Shown piece by piece: positions 7,469 through 15,815 of a stretch of 55,047 nt of DNA (its first letter is position 1; each line of letters opens with the position of its first letter). Position numbers and translations under genes: made by a program. The stretch is from Pseudomonas putida (GTDB taxonomy: Bacteria; Pseudomonadota; Gammaproteobacteria; Pseudomonadales; Pseudomonadaceae). Under the pieces are notes generated by a model, which was given only the letters and a program-made list of their open reading frames with translations, made no database searches and was not told where the DNA came from. Location of the stretch: contig NZ_MKZO01000037.1 of NCBI RefSeq assembly GCF_001941965.1, positions 1 to 55,047 of the forward strand. The letters are read 5' to 3'.

Positions 7469-9934
7469 GTGGCAATCGTCAGATTCAAGATCAGCCTGCT
7501 CAGCATGGCCATCGCCGCCAGCCTGCCGGCCTTCGCCGAAGACAAGGTGGAGCACGTCAACGTCGTCGGCCAGGCCGCCAGCCTGGACCAGGCGCTGAAG
7601 GAGCAGAAAGCCTCCGACACCATCCGCAGCGTGGTCCACGCCGATGCCGTCGGCCAGTTGCCCGACGATAACGCCGCCGAAGCCCTGCAACGGATTCCCG
7701 GCCTGTCGGTGGAACGCGACCAGGGCGAAGGCCGCTTCGTCAGCGTGCGTGGCATCGGCCCGGACCTGAACAGCGTGACCATCAACGGCACCCTGTTGCC
7801 CGCCCCGGAAGCCGACCGCCGCGCCGTGGCCCTCGACGTGCTGCCCACGGAGCTTGTGCAGTCGCTGTCGGTGGTCAAGTCGCTGACCCCGGACATGGAC
7901 GCCAACTCCCTCGGCGGCACCATCGAGGTGGAAAGCCTGTCGGCCTTCGATCACCCGGGCCTGTTCTACACCGTCAGCGGCGAAGCCAGCCACGACGAGA
8001 ACACCAGCCAGACCAGCCCGAAATTCTCCGGCGCGTTCAGCAACAAGTTCAGCCTCGGCGACGGTATCGACAACTTCGGCGTGGCCGCCGCCCTTAGCTG
8101 GCAGCAGCGCGATTTCGGCTCGGACAACGTCGAGACCGGCGGCGCCTGGGACTTCGAAGGCGACCAGCCACGCCTGGAAGAAGCCGAACAGCGTGACTAC
8201 CGCATCCGCCGCGAACGCACCGGCGCCGGCCTGAACTTCGATTACCGCCCGGACGATTTCTCCAGCTACTACCTGCGCACCCTCTACAGCCGCTTCAAGG
8301 ACACCGAGACGCGCAATGCCGCCGGCATCGAGTTCGAAGACCCGCAAGCCTCCGGCGAGCGTGGCGACGGCGAAGGCTGGCGTTCCCTGAAGTCCCGCGA
8401 GGACACCCAGGAAATCCAGTCCTATGTATTCGGCGGCGAACGCCTGATCGATGCCTGGACCCTCAGTGGCCAGGTCGGCTACAGCAAGTCCAGCGAGAAC
8501 GACCCGGGCGGCATTGCCGACGCCAAGTTCGAAGGCGACTTCAGCGACATCGGCTTCGACGGCACGCGCAAGCCACGCCTGTCCACCGGCGCGGCCTTCT
8601 ACGACCCGAACGCCTTCACCCTGGACAAGGTGGAGTGGGAGAAAGCCAATTCCACCGACGAAGAAAAGAACATCCGCTTCGACCTCGCCCGCGACTACGA
8701 ACTGGCCGGCAACAGCTCCCAGGTCAAGTTCGGCGCCAAGGCCAGCCGCCGCGACAAGCGTGCCGACACCGATATCTGGGTTTACGAGGACTTCGACGAT
8801 GTCACCCTGGCCGGCTACCAGAGCGGCAAGGTCGACTACTCCCTGGGCAACTTCGGCAACGGCATCAGCGCCGGGGCGATCAAGAACCTGATCGGCGGGA
8901 TGGACCGCGATGCCTTCTACGACGAAGAAGAATCGCGGATCAACGACTTCACCATGCGCGAAGACATCAACGCCGCCTACCTGATGAACACCGTCGATGT
9001 TGGCGCCTGGCGCTTTATCGGCGGCGTACGCTACGAGGGCACCGAGTTCGAGGCCAAGGGCACCGGCCTGCGTGACGGCGAGTACAGCCCGACCGAAAGC
9101 CGCAAACGCTATGACCACTGGCTGCCGGGCCTGCACGCGCGCTACCAGTTCACCCCGCAGACCCAGTTGCGCGCGGCCTGGACCAACACCGTGGTGCGCC
9201 CGACCTTCGGCCAGCTGGCGCCGGGCTTCATGATCGACGATGGCGAAGGCGAAGCCGCCTTCGGCAACCCGAACCTCAAGCCGCTGGAATCGATGAACCT
9301 CGACCTCGGCATCGAGCACTACATGGGCCGTGCCGGCACCGTCTCGGCGTTCCTGTTCTACAAGGACATCGACAACTTCGTCTACAACACCGACCTGGCC
9401 GGCACCGGCGAGTGGGTCGACTTCGACGAGGCCAAGACCTTCGCCAACGGCCAGAGCGCCAAGCTGTATGGCATGGAGCTGGCCTACTCGCAGAAATTCG
9501 ACTGGCTGCCGGCGCCGTGGAACGGCCTGCTGCTGGGCGGCAACCTGACCCTGAGCAAGTCCCGCGCCGAAATCGAAGGCCAGGGCCTGACCCGGCGCAT
9601 CGACCTGCCCAACCAGTCCGACACCGTCGGCAACCTGACCCTCGGCTGGGAAGACGACAAGCTCAGCCTGCGCGTGGCCGCCAACTACAAGTCGAAGTAC
9701 CTGGCGGAAGTCGCCGGCATCGATGACAAGGCCCACGACCTGTACTCGGACGAACAGCTGTTCGTCGACTTCAAGGCCGGCTACTTCATCACCCCGGACC
9801 TGCAACTCACCTTCGAGGCGCAGAACATCACCGACGAGTCCTACTACACCTACACCGGGCGCTCGCGCTTCAACTCGCAGTACGAGGAATACGGCCCGAC
9901 CTACAAGGTTGGCCTGACCCTGACCCACTTCTGA
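7469..9934 (+). CDS. TonB-dependent receptor, phytase-linked
   Basis: 821 residues. A signal peptide (about 1-24, ending LPAFAED) is followed by a TonB-box-like EHVNVVG and a plug domain with DDNAAEALQRIPGLSVERD and VSVRGIGPDLNSVTINGTLL. This is the pattern of the Xanthomonas/Caulobacter-type receptor subfamily for organic nutrients. A long barrel ending in LTLTHF completes it. GTG 7469 is chosen over an in-frame ATG at 7439 because GGGGAG lies seven bases upstream and the signal peptide then begins at once. It starts a five-gene operon with phytase and its own TonB motor. Its likely cargo is phytate or a phytate breakdown product; this is inferred from the operon. Confidence 0.85.
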   Translation: MAIVRFKISLLSMAIAASLPAFAEDKVEHVNVVGQAASLDQALKEQKASDTIRSVVHADAVGQLPDDNAAEALQRIPGLSVERDQGEGRFVSVRGIGPDLNSVTINGTLLPAPEADRRAVALDVLPTELVQSLSVVKSLTPDMDANSLGGTIEVESLSAFDHPGLFYTVSGEASHDENTSQTSPKFSGAFSNKFSLGDGIDNFGVAAALSWQQRDFGSDNVETGGAWDFEGDQPRLEEAEQRDYRIRRERTGAGLNFDYRPDDFSSYYLRTLYSRFKDTETRNAAGIEFEDPQASGERGDGEGWRSLKSREDTQEIQSYVFGGERLIDAWTLSGQVGYSKSSENDPGGIADAKFEGDFSDIGFDGTRKPRLSTGAAFYDPNAFTLDKVEWEKANSTDEEKNIRFDLARDYELAGNSSQVKFGAKASRRDKRADTDIWVYEDFDDVTLAGYQSGKVDYSLGNFGNGISAGAIKNLIGGMDRDAFYDEEESRINDFTMREDINAAYLMNTVDVGAWRFIGGVRYEGTEFEAKGTGLRDGEYSPTESRKRYDHWLPGLHARYQFTPQTQLRAAWTNTVVRPTFGQLAPGFMIDDGEGEAAFGNPNLKPLESMNLDLGIEHYMGRAGTVSAFLFYKDIDNFVYNTDLAGTGEWVDFDEAKTFANGQSAKLYGMELAYSQKFDWLPAPWNGLLLGGNLTLSKSRAEIEGQGLTRRIDLPNQSDTVGNLTLGWEDDKLSLRVAANYKSKYLAEVAGIDDKAHDLYSDEQLFVDFKAGYFITPDLQLTFEAQNITDESYYTYTGRSRFNSQYEEYGPTYKVGLTLTHF

Positions 9935-9955
9935 TCGCCAGCCCGAGACCCGAAC

Positions 9956-11860
9956 ATGTTCAATGCAAGACCTTTCACCTTCGCCGGGGGCCTGCTGCTG
10001 GCCCTGGCGGTATCCCAGGCCGTGGCCGCCGCGCCGCTCCTGACCCTTGGCGAGCGCCTGCCCGGCAGCGTCGAGAATGCCCGTCTGTTGAGCACCGATG
10101 CCTTCTGGCCCGGTGCCGACCGCCTGGTCGCCGGCAAGCAGGGCCTGCAACTGCTCAAGGCCGACGGCCAGGTGCTGAGCCAGCTCGATGGCCGCTACAA
10201 GGGCCTGGACCTGCGCAGCGACCAGGACGCGTTGCTGGTGGCGACCGTCGATAGCAAGCGCCAGCAGGCCGTGCTGGTGCAGTTGCACAAGGACAAGGGC
10301 TGGAGCACGCCGCTGTACCTGCCCAAGCGTGATTTCCCGGTCGAAGGCCTGTGCCTGTATCGCGACAGCGCGCGCAACAGCTTCGTCTTCCTGATGGGCG
10401 CCGAGGGCGTTGGCGAGCAGTGGTTGGTCGCCACCGCCGACAAGCCGCTTGGCGAAGCCCTCCGCGTGCGTGGCTTGAGCCTGCCGCCACTGAGCGAGCA
10501 CTGCCAGGGCGACGATGCCGGCGACAGCCTGTTCGTCAATGAAGAGAGCGTCGGTTTCTGGCGTTATGGCGCGGCCGCCGAGGCGCCGCTGCAACGGCGT
10601 CCGGTGGACTTGCGGGCGCCGTTCGGCTCCATCGCCAAGCGTGCGGCCGGGATGGCGGTAGTGCCCGGCGGTGTGCTGGCCCTGGATCCGCTGGGCGCCA
10701 GCCTGCACCTGTATCGCCAGGCCGGCACGAGCTGGAAAGCCGAGGCGAGCCTGCCGCTGGCCGGTCTCAAGGAGCCCGAGCAACTCAGCGTGCGCCAGGA
10801 CGCCAAGGGCCTGGACCTGTTGATCGTCGACGATGAAGGCCAGCGCCGTGCCCGTCTCGACTGGGACCTGCCGGTTGCCAAGGTCGCCGCGCCGGTCCCG
10901 GTATTGCCGGCCCAGGTCCAGACCGAGCCGGTCCCGAGCTTCGGCGATGCCGCCGACGATCCGGCGATCTGGGTCAATGCCGCCAACCCGCAGCAAAGCC
11001 GGATCATCGGCACCGACAAGAAGGGCGGGCTGCTGGTGTACGACCTCGCCGGCAAGCAGCTGCAGGACCTGCGTGTCGGCCGGGTCAACAACGTCGATGT
11101 GCGCAATGGCTTCAAGCTCGGCGAACGCACCGTGGACCTGGCGGTGGCGAGCAATCGCGATCACAACAGCCTGCAGGTGTTCGCCATCGAGCCGCAGACC
11201 GGCGAAGTCAGCCCGCTGGGCGAGGTGGCCACGCCGCTCGAGGAAATCTACGGCCTGTGCATGTTCAAGGATGCGACGGGTGCCATCCACACCATCGTCA
11301 ACGACAAGAACGGCAGCTTCCTGCAATACCGCCTCGGCACGGCTAAAGGGCAGGTCGAGGGCGAACTGGTACGCCGTTTCGCCACCGCGACCCAGCCGGA
11401 AGGCTGCGTGGCCGACGACCGTGGCCAGCGCCTGTTCATCGGTGAGGAAGACAAGGCGGTCTGGACCCTGGATGCCCGCGCCGATGCGCCGATCACGCTT
11501 GAGAAAGTCATTGCCGTGGGCGACCCAATCAAGGCCGATATCGAAGGCCTGGCGTTTTACCAGGGCAAGCAGCGCGACTACCTGGTGATCTCCAGCCAGG
11601 GCAACGACCGCTACGTGGTGGTCGAGGCCAGGCCGCCGTATCGCCTGCGCGGCGCCTTCGCGATTGGCCTGAATGCCGAACGCGGCATCGACGGTGCCTC
11701 GCAGACCGACGGCCTGGAAGTCACATCCGCCAACCTCGGTGGTCCGTGGAGCCAGGGCCTGCTGGTGGTGCAGGACGGCCGCAAGCGCATGCCCGAGGGC
11801 CGGCAGAACTTCAAGGCGATTGCCTGGAGCCAGGTGGTCGAGGCGCTGCAGCTCGATTGA
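9956..11860 (+). CDS. Beta-propeller phytase (3-phytase), two-domain form
   Basis: 634 residues. The signal peptide is about 1-23 (SQAVAAAP). The C-terminal half (about 325-634) is a beta-propeller phytase domain. It begins with the family signature DAADDPAIWV (about 329-338) and continues with IIGTDKKGGLLVYDL, DLAVASNRD, EIYGLCMF, EGCVADD, IGEEDKAVW, DIEGLA and the DGLEVT segment; the acidic residues bind calcium and phosphate. The N-terminal half (about 24-320) is a degenerate, incomplete second propeller without these acidic clusters, as known for dual-domain phytases. It should release phosphate from calcium-bound phytate. It lies 21 bases after the receptor. Confidence 0.88.
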   Translation: MFNARPFTFAGGLLLALAVSQAVAAAPLLTLGERLPGSVENARLLSTDAFWPGADRLVAGKQGLQLLKADGQVLSQLDGRYKGLDLRSDQDALLVATVDSKRQQAVLVQLHKDKGWSTPLYLPKRDFPVEGLCLYRDSARNSFVFLMGAEGVGEQWLVATADKPLGEALRVRGLSLPPLSEHCQGDDAGDSLFVNEESVGFWRYGAAAEAPLQRRPVDLRAPFGSIAKRAAGMAVVPGGVLALDPLGASLHLYRQAGTSWKAEASLPLAGLKEPEQLSVRQDAKGLDLLIVDDEGQRRARLDWDLPVAKVAAPVPVLPAQVQTEPVPSFGDAADDPAIWVNAANPQQSRIIGTDKKGGLLVYDLAGKQLQDLRVGRVNNVDVRNGFKLGERTVDLAVASNRDHNSLQVFAIEPQTGEVSPLGEVATPLEEIYGLCMFKDATGAIHTIVNDKNGSFLQYRLGTAKGQVEGELVRRFATATQPEGCVADDRGQRLFIGEEDKAVWTLDARADAPITLEKVIAVGDPIKADIEGLAFYQGKQRDYLVISSQGNDRYVVVEARPPYRLRGAFAIGLNAERGIDGASQTDGLEVTSANLGGPWSQGLLVVQDGRKRMPEGRQNFKAIAWSQVVEALQLD

Positions 11861-11939
11861 GCCGCTGTCATCAACCGGCAATGCCGTTGTCATCCAATAC
11901 ACGACGCCCCGCCTGGTGCGGGGCCAAGGAGCAAAGAAC

Positions 11940-12653
11940 ATGCACGCAAGCGAACATATGAGCATCTGGGGCCTGGTCAGCGATGCCAGCCTGGTGGTGC
12001 AGGCGGTGATGGCCTGCCTGGTGCTGGCCTCGCTGCTCAGCTGGTACCTGATCGTCCAGCGCGGCTGGGCGCTGGGCCGCAGCGAAAAGGCCTCGGACGG
12101 CTTCCTCCAGCGGTTCCGCGCCAGCGGCGACTTGGCCCTGCTGTACCGCGAAAGCCAGGCGCGCACCGCCGAGGGCGATGACGAGACGCCGCTGCAGCGC
12201 CTGTTCGTCGATGGCTACCAGGCCTTCGCCCAGTTGCAGCGACAGCCGCAGATCGAGAATTCCGCCGTGCTGGAAGGTGTCGAGCGCAGCCTCTACGTGT
12301 CCCTCGCCGAGCAGGACGAACGCCTCGACAAGGGCCTGGCCTTCCTCGCCACCGTAGGATCGGTCAGCCCGTACATCGGCCTGTTCGGCACCGTGTGGGG
12401 GATCATGAATGCCTTCCTCGGCCTGTCCCAGGTCCAGCAGGCGACCCTCAACACCGTGGCCCCGGGCATCGCCGAAGCGCTGATCGCCACCGCCATCGGC
12501 CTGTTCGCGGCGATCCCGGCGGTCATGGCCTACAACCGCTTCAGCGCGCGCGGGCAGATGCTCAGCGCCCGCCAATACGCCTTCGCCAATGAATTGCAGG
12601 CGCGCCTGCACAAGCGTCTGCACTGCACCCCAAGCATGGCTGCGGTGGCCTGA
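11940..12653 (+). CDS. ExbB/TolQ-family motor protein
   Basis: 237 residues, an inner-membrane proton-channel subunit. There are three membrane segments: about 20-40, then about 135-160 and about 170-195. The last two contain the family core VGSVSPYIGLFGTVWGIM and EALIATAIGLFAAIPAV. The motif spelling is closer to TolQ than to classical ExbB. ATG 11940 has AAGGAG seven bases upstream; the longer frame upstream overlaps the phytase gene. With the next two genes it forms a dedicated energy-transduction set for the phytase-linked receptor. Confidence 0.85.
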   Translation: MHASEHMSIWGLVSDASLVVQAVMACLVLASLLSWYLIVQRGWALGRSEKASDGFLQRFRASGDLALLYRESQARTAEGDDETPLQRLFVDGYQAFAQLQRQPQIENSAVLEGVERSLYVSLAEQDERLDKGLAFLATVGSVSPYIGLFGTVWGIMNAFLGLSQVQQATLNTVAPGIAEALIATAIGLFAAIPAVMAYNRFSARGQMLSARQYAFANELQARLHKRLHCTPSMAAVA

Positions 12654-12667
12654 AAGGAGTTTCCCCG

Positions 12668-13111
12668 ATGTTGGTAAAACCCCAGCGCAAGCACGCCGTG
12701 AAGGCGGAAATGAACGTGGTGCCCTATATCGACGTGATGCTGGTGCTGCTGGTGATCTTCATGGTCACCGCGCCGATGCTGGTCCAGGGCGTCAAGCTCG
12801 AACTGCCCAAGGTCGCCGCCCAGGCCATGCCGGCCGACAGCGAGCGGCAGGTGCTGACCCTGTCGGTAAAGGTCGATGGCGGCTTCTACTGGAATGTCGG
12901 GCCGGACCTCAAGCTCGACGGGCAGAGCGACAGCGCCGTGAGCCTGGAGGAGATGCGCGACAAGGTAGGGCGGATCATTGCCGAGCGCGGTGATACCCAG
13001 GTCTATGTGCGGGCCGACCAGGGTGCCGATTACGGGCGGGTGGTTGCCGGCATCGCCGAGTTGCAGCGTGGCGGGGTGAGCAACCTGGGCCTGATTACCG
13101 AGGAGCCTTGA
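12668..13111 (+). CDS. ExbD/TolR-family motor protein
   Basis: 147 residues. One membrane helix (about 18-40) carries the family's essential aspartate in VVPYIDVMLVLLVIFMV, followed by a periplasmic domain ending in a DYGRVVAGIAELQRGG motif typical of ExbD/TolR. The MNVVPYIDVMLVLL spelling is TolR-like. It lies 14 bases after the ExbB/TolQ gene with AAAGGAG in the gap, and one base before the TonB-like gene. Confidence 0.87.
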   Translation: MLVKPQRKHAVKAEMNVVPYIDVMLVLLVIFMVTAPMLVQGVKLELPKVAAQAMPADSERQVLTLSVKVDGGFYWNVGPDLKLDGQSDSAVSLEEMRDKVGRIIAERGDTQVYVRADQGADYGRVVAGIAELQRGGVSNLGLITEEP

Positions 13112-13112
13112 G

Positions 13113-13916
13113 ATGGCTGCGATGAGTCTGCCGCTGTCGGCCCCGGTGCCGTCCTTCAATCTGCCGAAATGGCGCGCCAATGCAGGTGCCGCGGGCGTGG
13201 CCGTGGCCTTGCATGTGGCGGTGGCGGTGGCCTTGCTCGGGCATGACTACAGGCCGCAGATGCCGGCGCCGGTGGTGCCGGTGATCACTACGCAGTTGAT
13301 CAGCGTGCCGCTGCCGGAACCGGTGGTTGAGCCTGTGGTGGTGCCGGAGCCGCCTGCGCCTGCCGTTGTCGAGCCGCCGCCTCCGGAAGTAGTGAAGGCC
13401 CCGGCGCCGGTGGTGCCGACCGAGGCGGAGCTGGCGTTCAAGCGCGAGCAGTTGCGCGAGAAGCAGGAGCAGGTGGCGGAGCAGAAGCGTCAGCGTGAGG
13501 AAGTTCGTCAGCGCCAGGAGCAGCAGCGGCAGGAACAATTGGCGCGGGATGCAGCCCAGGCGCGGGAAGCTGAACAGCGCCTGGCCGCCGAGCGTCGGGC
13601 GGCGGATGAGCGTACCCGTGCCGCAGCGGCGGCGAGCCAGCAGTACCTGCCGATCACCAAGAAAGCCCCGGACTACCCGCAACGGGCGCTGGACAAGGGT
13701 ATTCAGGGGGATTGCACGGTCAGCTACACGGTGGATACCCAGGGCAAGGTGCGTGATCCGCAGGTGCTGGATGGGTGCCATCCGTGGTTTGCCCAGCCGT
13801 CGTTGCAGGCGGCACGGAGCTTTCGGTATCAGCCGAGGATTGTGGATGGCCGGGCGGTAGAGGTGCCCGGGATCAAGAACACCTTCCACTACAGCATCGA
13901 GCAAGGCTCCCGGTAG
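13113..13916 (+). CDS. TonB-family energy transducer with TolA-like helical linker
   Basis: 267 residues. One membrane anchor (about 25-43) is followed by a Pro/Val-rich TonB-like stretch (about 50-108) and a highly charged Arg/Glu/Gln/Ala helix (about 112-172) like TolA domain II. A C-terminal TonB domain (about 178-262) has YPQRALDKGIQG, VSYTVDTQGKVRDPQVLDG and ARSFRYQP. Two cysteines, in GDCTV and DGCHP, may form a disulfide. It would span the periplasm and drive the receptor encoded at the start of the operon. The combination of TonB and TolA features is unusual. Confidence 0.85.
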   Translation: MAAMSLPLSAPVPSFNLPKWRANAGAAGVAVALHVAVAVALLGHDYRPQMPAPVVPVITTQLISVPLPEPVVEPVVVPEPPAPAVVEPPPPEVVKAPAPVVPTEAELAFKREQLREKQEQVAEQKRQREEVRQRQEQQRQEQLARDAAQAREAEQRLAAERRAADERTRAAAAASQQYLPITKKAPDYPQRALDKGIQGDCTVSYTVDTQGKVRDPQVLDGCHPWFAQPSLQAARSFRYQPRIVDGRAVEVPGIKNTFHYSIEQGSR

Positions 13917-13930
13917 AGGGTGATGCTGAT

Positions 13931-14010
13931 GGCCTCATCGCTGGCAAGCCAGCTCCCACAGGGTTGCGGTGCATGCGGTCCCTGTGGGAGCTGGCTTGCC
14001 AGCGATAGCG
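13931..14010. repeat. REP pair (inverted)
   Basis: Reversed copy from 13931 and forward copy to about 14010, between the convergent ends of the phytase/TonB operon and the Yip1-family gene. Confidence 0.9.
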
Positions 14011-14013
14011 GTC

Positions 14014-14628
14014 TCAAGGCAACGTCGCAGGCCGTAGGTACTCGGGCTGGAGTGTGTTGAACCAGAACAGGATCATGCTCACCAGAATGGTCACCAACAC
14101 CAGTAACCCAACCCCCCACACCGAAGCCGCATAGAGAAACCCCTGGTCCTGGGTCAACCGCATGAATTTCGGCAACCCCACGAACAGCAGATACGTCGCA
14201 TAAGCCCCCGCCACGATCAGCGCCGCCACTGCCAGCCAGCGACTCGGATACAACCCGGTGATCCCCGCCAGGAAATACGGCGTGGTGGTGTACGCCACGA
14301 AACCGATGCACTGATTCAACGTTGGCCGCGCCTCGAAGGTCCGCGACATCCAGCGGATAAACCCGCCCATGATCAGCGTGCCCAGCAGCATGGTGACGTA
14401 CAGCAGCACCCCAAGCTGCAACCCACTGGCCATGCTGACCCGCACCCGATCGCCCTCGGCCAGGCTCCAGCCGGTCCAGGTCACCCCGATGAACAGGCAG
14501 ATCGCCGGGAGTAGCGCCCAGAGCAGCAGGTGCGGGAGGTAGTGACGCGGCTGCCGTTCTTCTTCGGTGCGGATATCCATCCAGGCGTAATCCGGGTGGG
14601 TAAGGAGTTTGACCAGGTGAGCTTTCAT
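14014..14628 (-). CDS. Yip1-family inner-membrane protein
   Basis: 204 residues with five to six hydrophobic helices (about 33-52, 68-92, 108-125, 133-152, 170-195). The cytoplasmic N-terminus (LTHPDYAWMDIRTEEER) is typical of bacterial Yip1-domain proteins of Pseudomonas. The start at 14628 is preceded by GGAG on the minus strand. The role is unknown; the family is a polytopic membrane fold with no assigned activity. It appears monocistronic. Confidence 0.75.
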   Translation of the reverse strand: MKAHLVKLLTHPDYAWMDIRTEEERQPRHYLPHLLLWALLPAICLFIGVTWTGWSLAEGDRVRVSMASGLQLGVLLYVTMLLGTLIMGGFIRWMSRTFEARPTLNQCIGFVAYTTTPYFLAGITGLYPSRWLAVAALIVAGAYATYLLFVGLPKFMRLTQDQGFLYAASVWGVGLLVLVTILVSMILFWFNTLQPEYLRPATLP

Positions 14629-14801
14629 CGGAGGGATCTCCTGTCAGCGATGAAGTTTGGAAACAGAAGGGTTTTCCGGCGTTCAGTTTTTGTCGGGGCA
14701 GGGCGCCGAGTGGTCGGTTGACAGGCCGGTGATCATCTCGATGGATCTTTTTCACCAGCGCAGCGGTCGGTTTCTGCAACGGTCATCCACGGAGAACTAT
14801 C

Positions 14802-14972
14802 ATGCCTTCCAGCAAGCACCCGGGCGCTGCGTCCGACCAGCACATGCCCGGCGAAGTGGAGCGCGACAACGACGCCCACCGCCCCGATCAACCCGGCCAG
14901 GGCAAGCGGGATTCAACTGCCCAGGAACACGCGAAACGCCAAGGCGGCGGGCAGGGAAAATATTCGAAGTAA
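14802..14972 (+). CDS. Small hydrophilic protein, 56 residues, unknown
   Basis: A short open frame with a well-placed GGAG seven bases before its ATG. The protein is very polar (MPSSKHPGAASDQHMPGEVE at the start, GGGQGKYSK at the end), rich in Asp, Gln, Lys, His and Gly, with no hydrophobic core. It is probably disordered, reminiscent of small stress-related proteins. No family is recognised. The coding-like composition and the ribosome site are the evidence that it is real. Confidence 0.55.
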   Translation: MPSSKHPGAASDQHMPGEVERDNDAHRPDQPGQGKRDSTAQEHAKRQGGGQGKYSK

Positions 14973-15007
14973 ATGGCGCAATCGTTTGTCCGGTTGGTTA
15001 TTTCAAT

Positions 15008-15053
15008 ATTCCGCACCTGTGGAAGTAGCAATTCCGCACCTGTGGAAGTAGCA
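15008..15053 (+). repeat. Perfect 2 x 23-base tandem duplication
   Basis: The unit ATTCCGCACCTGTGGAAGTA plus GCA occurs twice, head to tail (15008-15030 and 15031-15053), in the otherwise gene-free interval 14973-15191. The identity of the copies suggests a recent slippage event. Confidence 0.9.
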
Positions 15054-15191
15054 GGATGTTTTTCCGCTGTTGCAGCATTGAAATACCGGCCGTCCGTTAA
15101 TTCAGAAAAACCGCCGCGTTTGTTGGCGGAAATATTCCGGGGCGTTAGTCTCACTGACGTACTTATAAAACCCGGGCACAGGAGCGTGAAT

Positions 15192-15485
15192 ATGAAGTAT
15201 CGCGGAAAACACTATTGGGCCTGGGCCGAAGCGCCTCTGATGAGTCGTTCCCATGAAGAAGTGCTGGACGGTGGCGAGATTGTCGATGTGCAGGTGCGGC
15301 TCTCCCGGCTTGGCGCAACCCAGCTGTTTATCGGGGTCTACAACGCCGGCGGCACGCTGATGTTCGAGGAAACCTATGATTCCCGGCCGGGCGAAACCAT
15401 GACCCGGGCGATGAACTGGGGCACGGCAAGGGCGCGTTTGCTGGCCAGTGAATCGATGGGCGGGAATATTGTTGCGGTATTGTGA
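15192..15485 (+). CDS. Conserved-looking small protein, 97 residues, unknown
   Basis: The ATG at 15192 has AGGAG eight bases upstream and a TATAAA -10-like box at 15164-15169. The longer in-frame extension back to 14973 covers the tandem repeat and is not used. The protein is soluble, with a beta-rich middle (EIVDVQVRLSRLGATQLFIG, GGTLMFEETYDSRPGET) and no signal peptide or membrane helix. I do not recognise a family; a small alpha/beta domain is likely. Confidence 0.6.
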   Translation: MKYRGKHYWAWAEAPLMSRSHEEVLDGGEIVDVQVRLSRLGATQLFIGVYNAGGTLMFEETYDSRPGETMTRAMNWGTARARLLASESMGGNIVAVL

Positions 15486-15552
15486 AGTGTCGGGTTAGTT
15501 GGTGTTTTAACTATTGTCGTCCTGTTGTAATTGAACTGTTTTTGTTCTTTCT

Positions 15553-15635
15553 GGCCTCATCGCTGGCAAGCCAGCTCCCACAGGTACTGCAGTACACGCG
15601 GTCCCTGTGGGAGCTGGCTTGCCAGCGATAGGGCC
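15553..15635. repeat. REP pair (inverted)
   Basis: Reversed copy from 15553 and forward copy to 15635. It lies downstream of the small gene and directly upstream of the activator sites of the sulfur operon. Confidence 0.9.
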
Positions 15636-15653
15636 CGGGAGAACACTCCGCAT

Positions 15654-15718
15654 TCAACTGTCCATCCAGCAACAGTGGCTCAACATTTTGCTGTTTCAAC
15701 AGTCGCACTGACTGTTGC
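15654..15718 (+). promoter_or_regulatory. Cluster of SfnR-type activator sites upstream of sfnB-like operon
   Basis: Four sequences related to the palindrome GCAAC-W-GTTGC: TCAACTGTCCA (15654), GCAACAGTGGC (15669, 10 of 11 match), TCAACAGTCGC (15696) and CTGACTGTTGC (15708). Spacings are 15, 27 and 12. The same motif, with 15 and 26 spacing, precedes the msuE promoter. Position and repetition fit an upstream activating sequence for a sigma-54 enhancer-binding protein. Confidence 0.5.
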
Positions 15719-15759
15719 CTGAAACCATCAAGCCCCTGAAATACAAGGCTTTTCCTGCT

Positions 15760-15775
15760 TGGCATGGGAAATGCA
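15760..15775 (+). promoter_or_regulatory. Sigma-54 (-24/-12) promoter
   Basis: TGGCAT, five bases, ATGCA. The GG and GC elements are exactly 12 apart and 9 of 11 consensus positions match. It ends 40 bases before the start at 15816. Confidence 0.6.
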
Positions 15776-15815
15776 ATAGCCCTGTGGTCATCGCATTCCA
15801 GGATTCATCTTTCCC

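Noticed and set aside
7211..12166. A 1651-codon open frame on the minus strand opposite the receptor and phytase genes
   Set aside because: It is the antisense shadow of high-GC coding sequence: it mirrors three well-supported plus-strand genes, has low-complexity Val/Gly/Ala/Gln composition, includes translated REP and lacks any domain or ribosome site.
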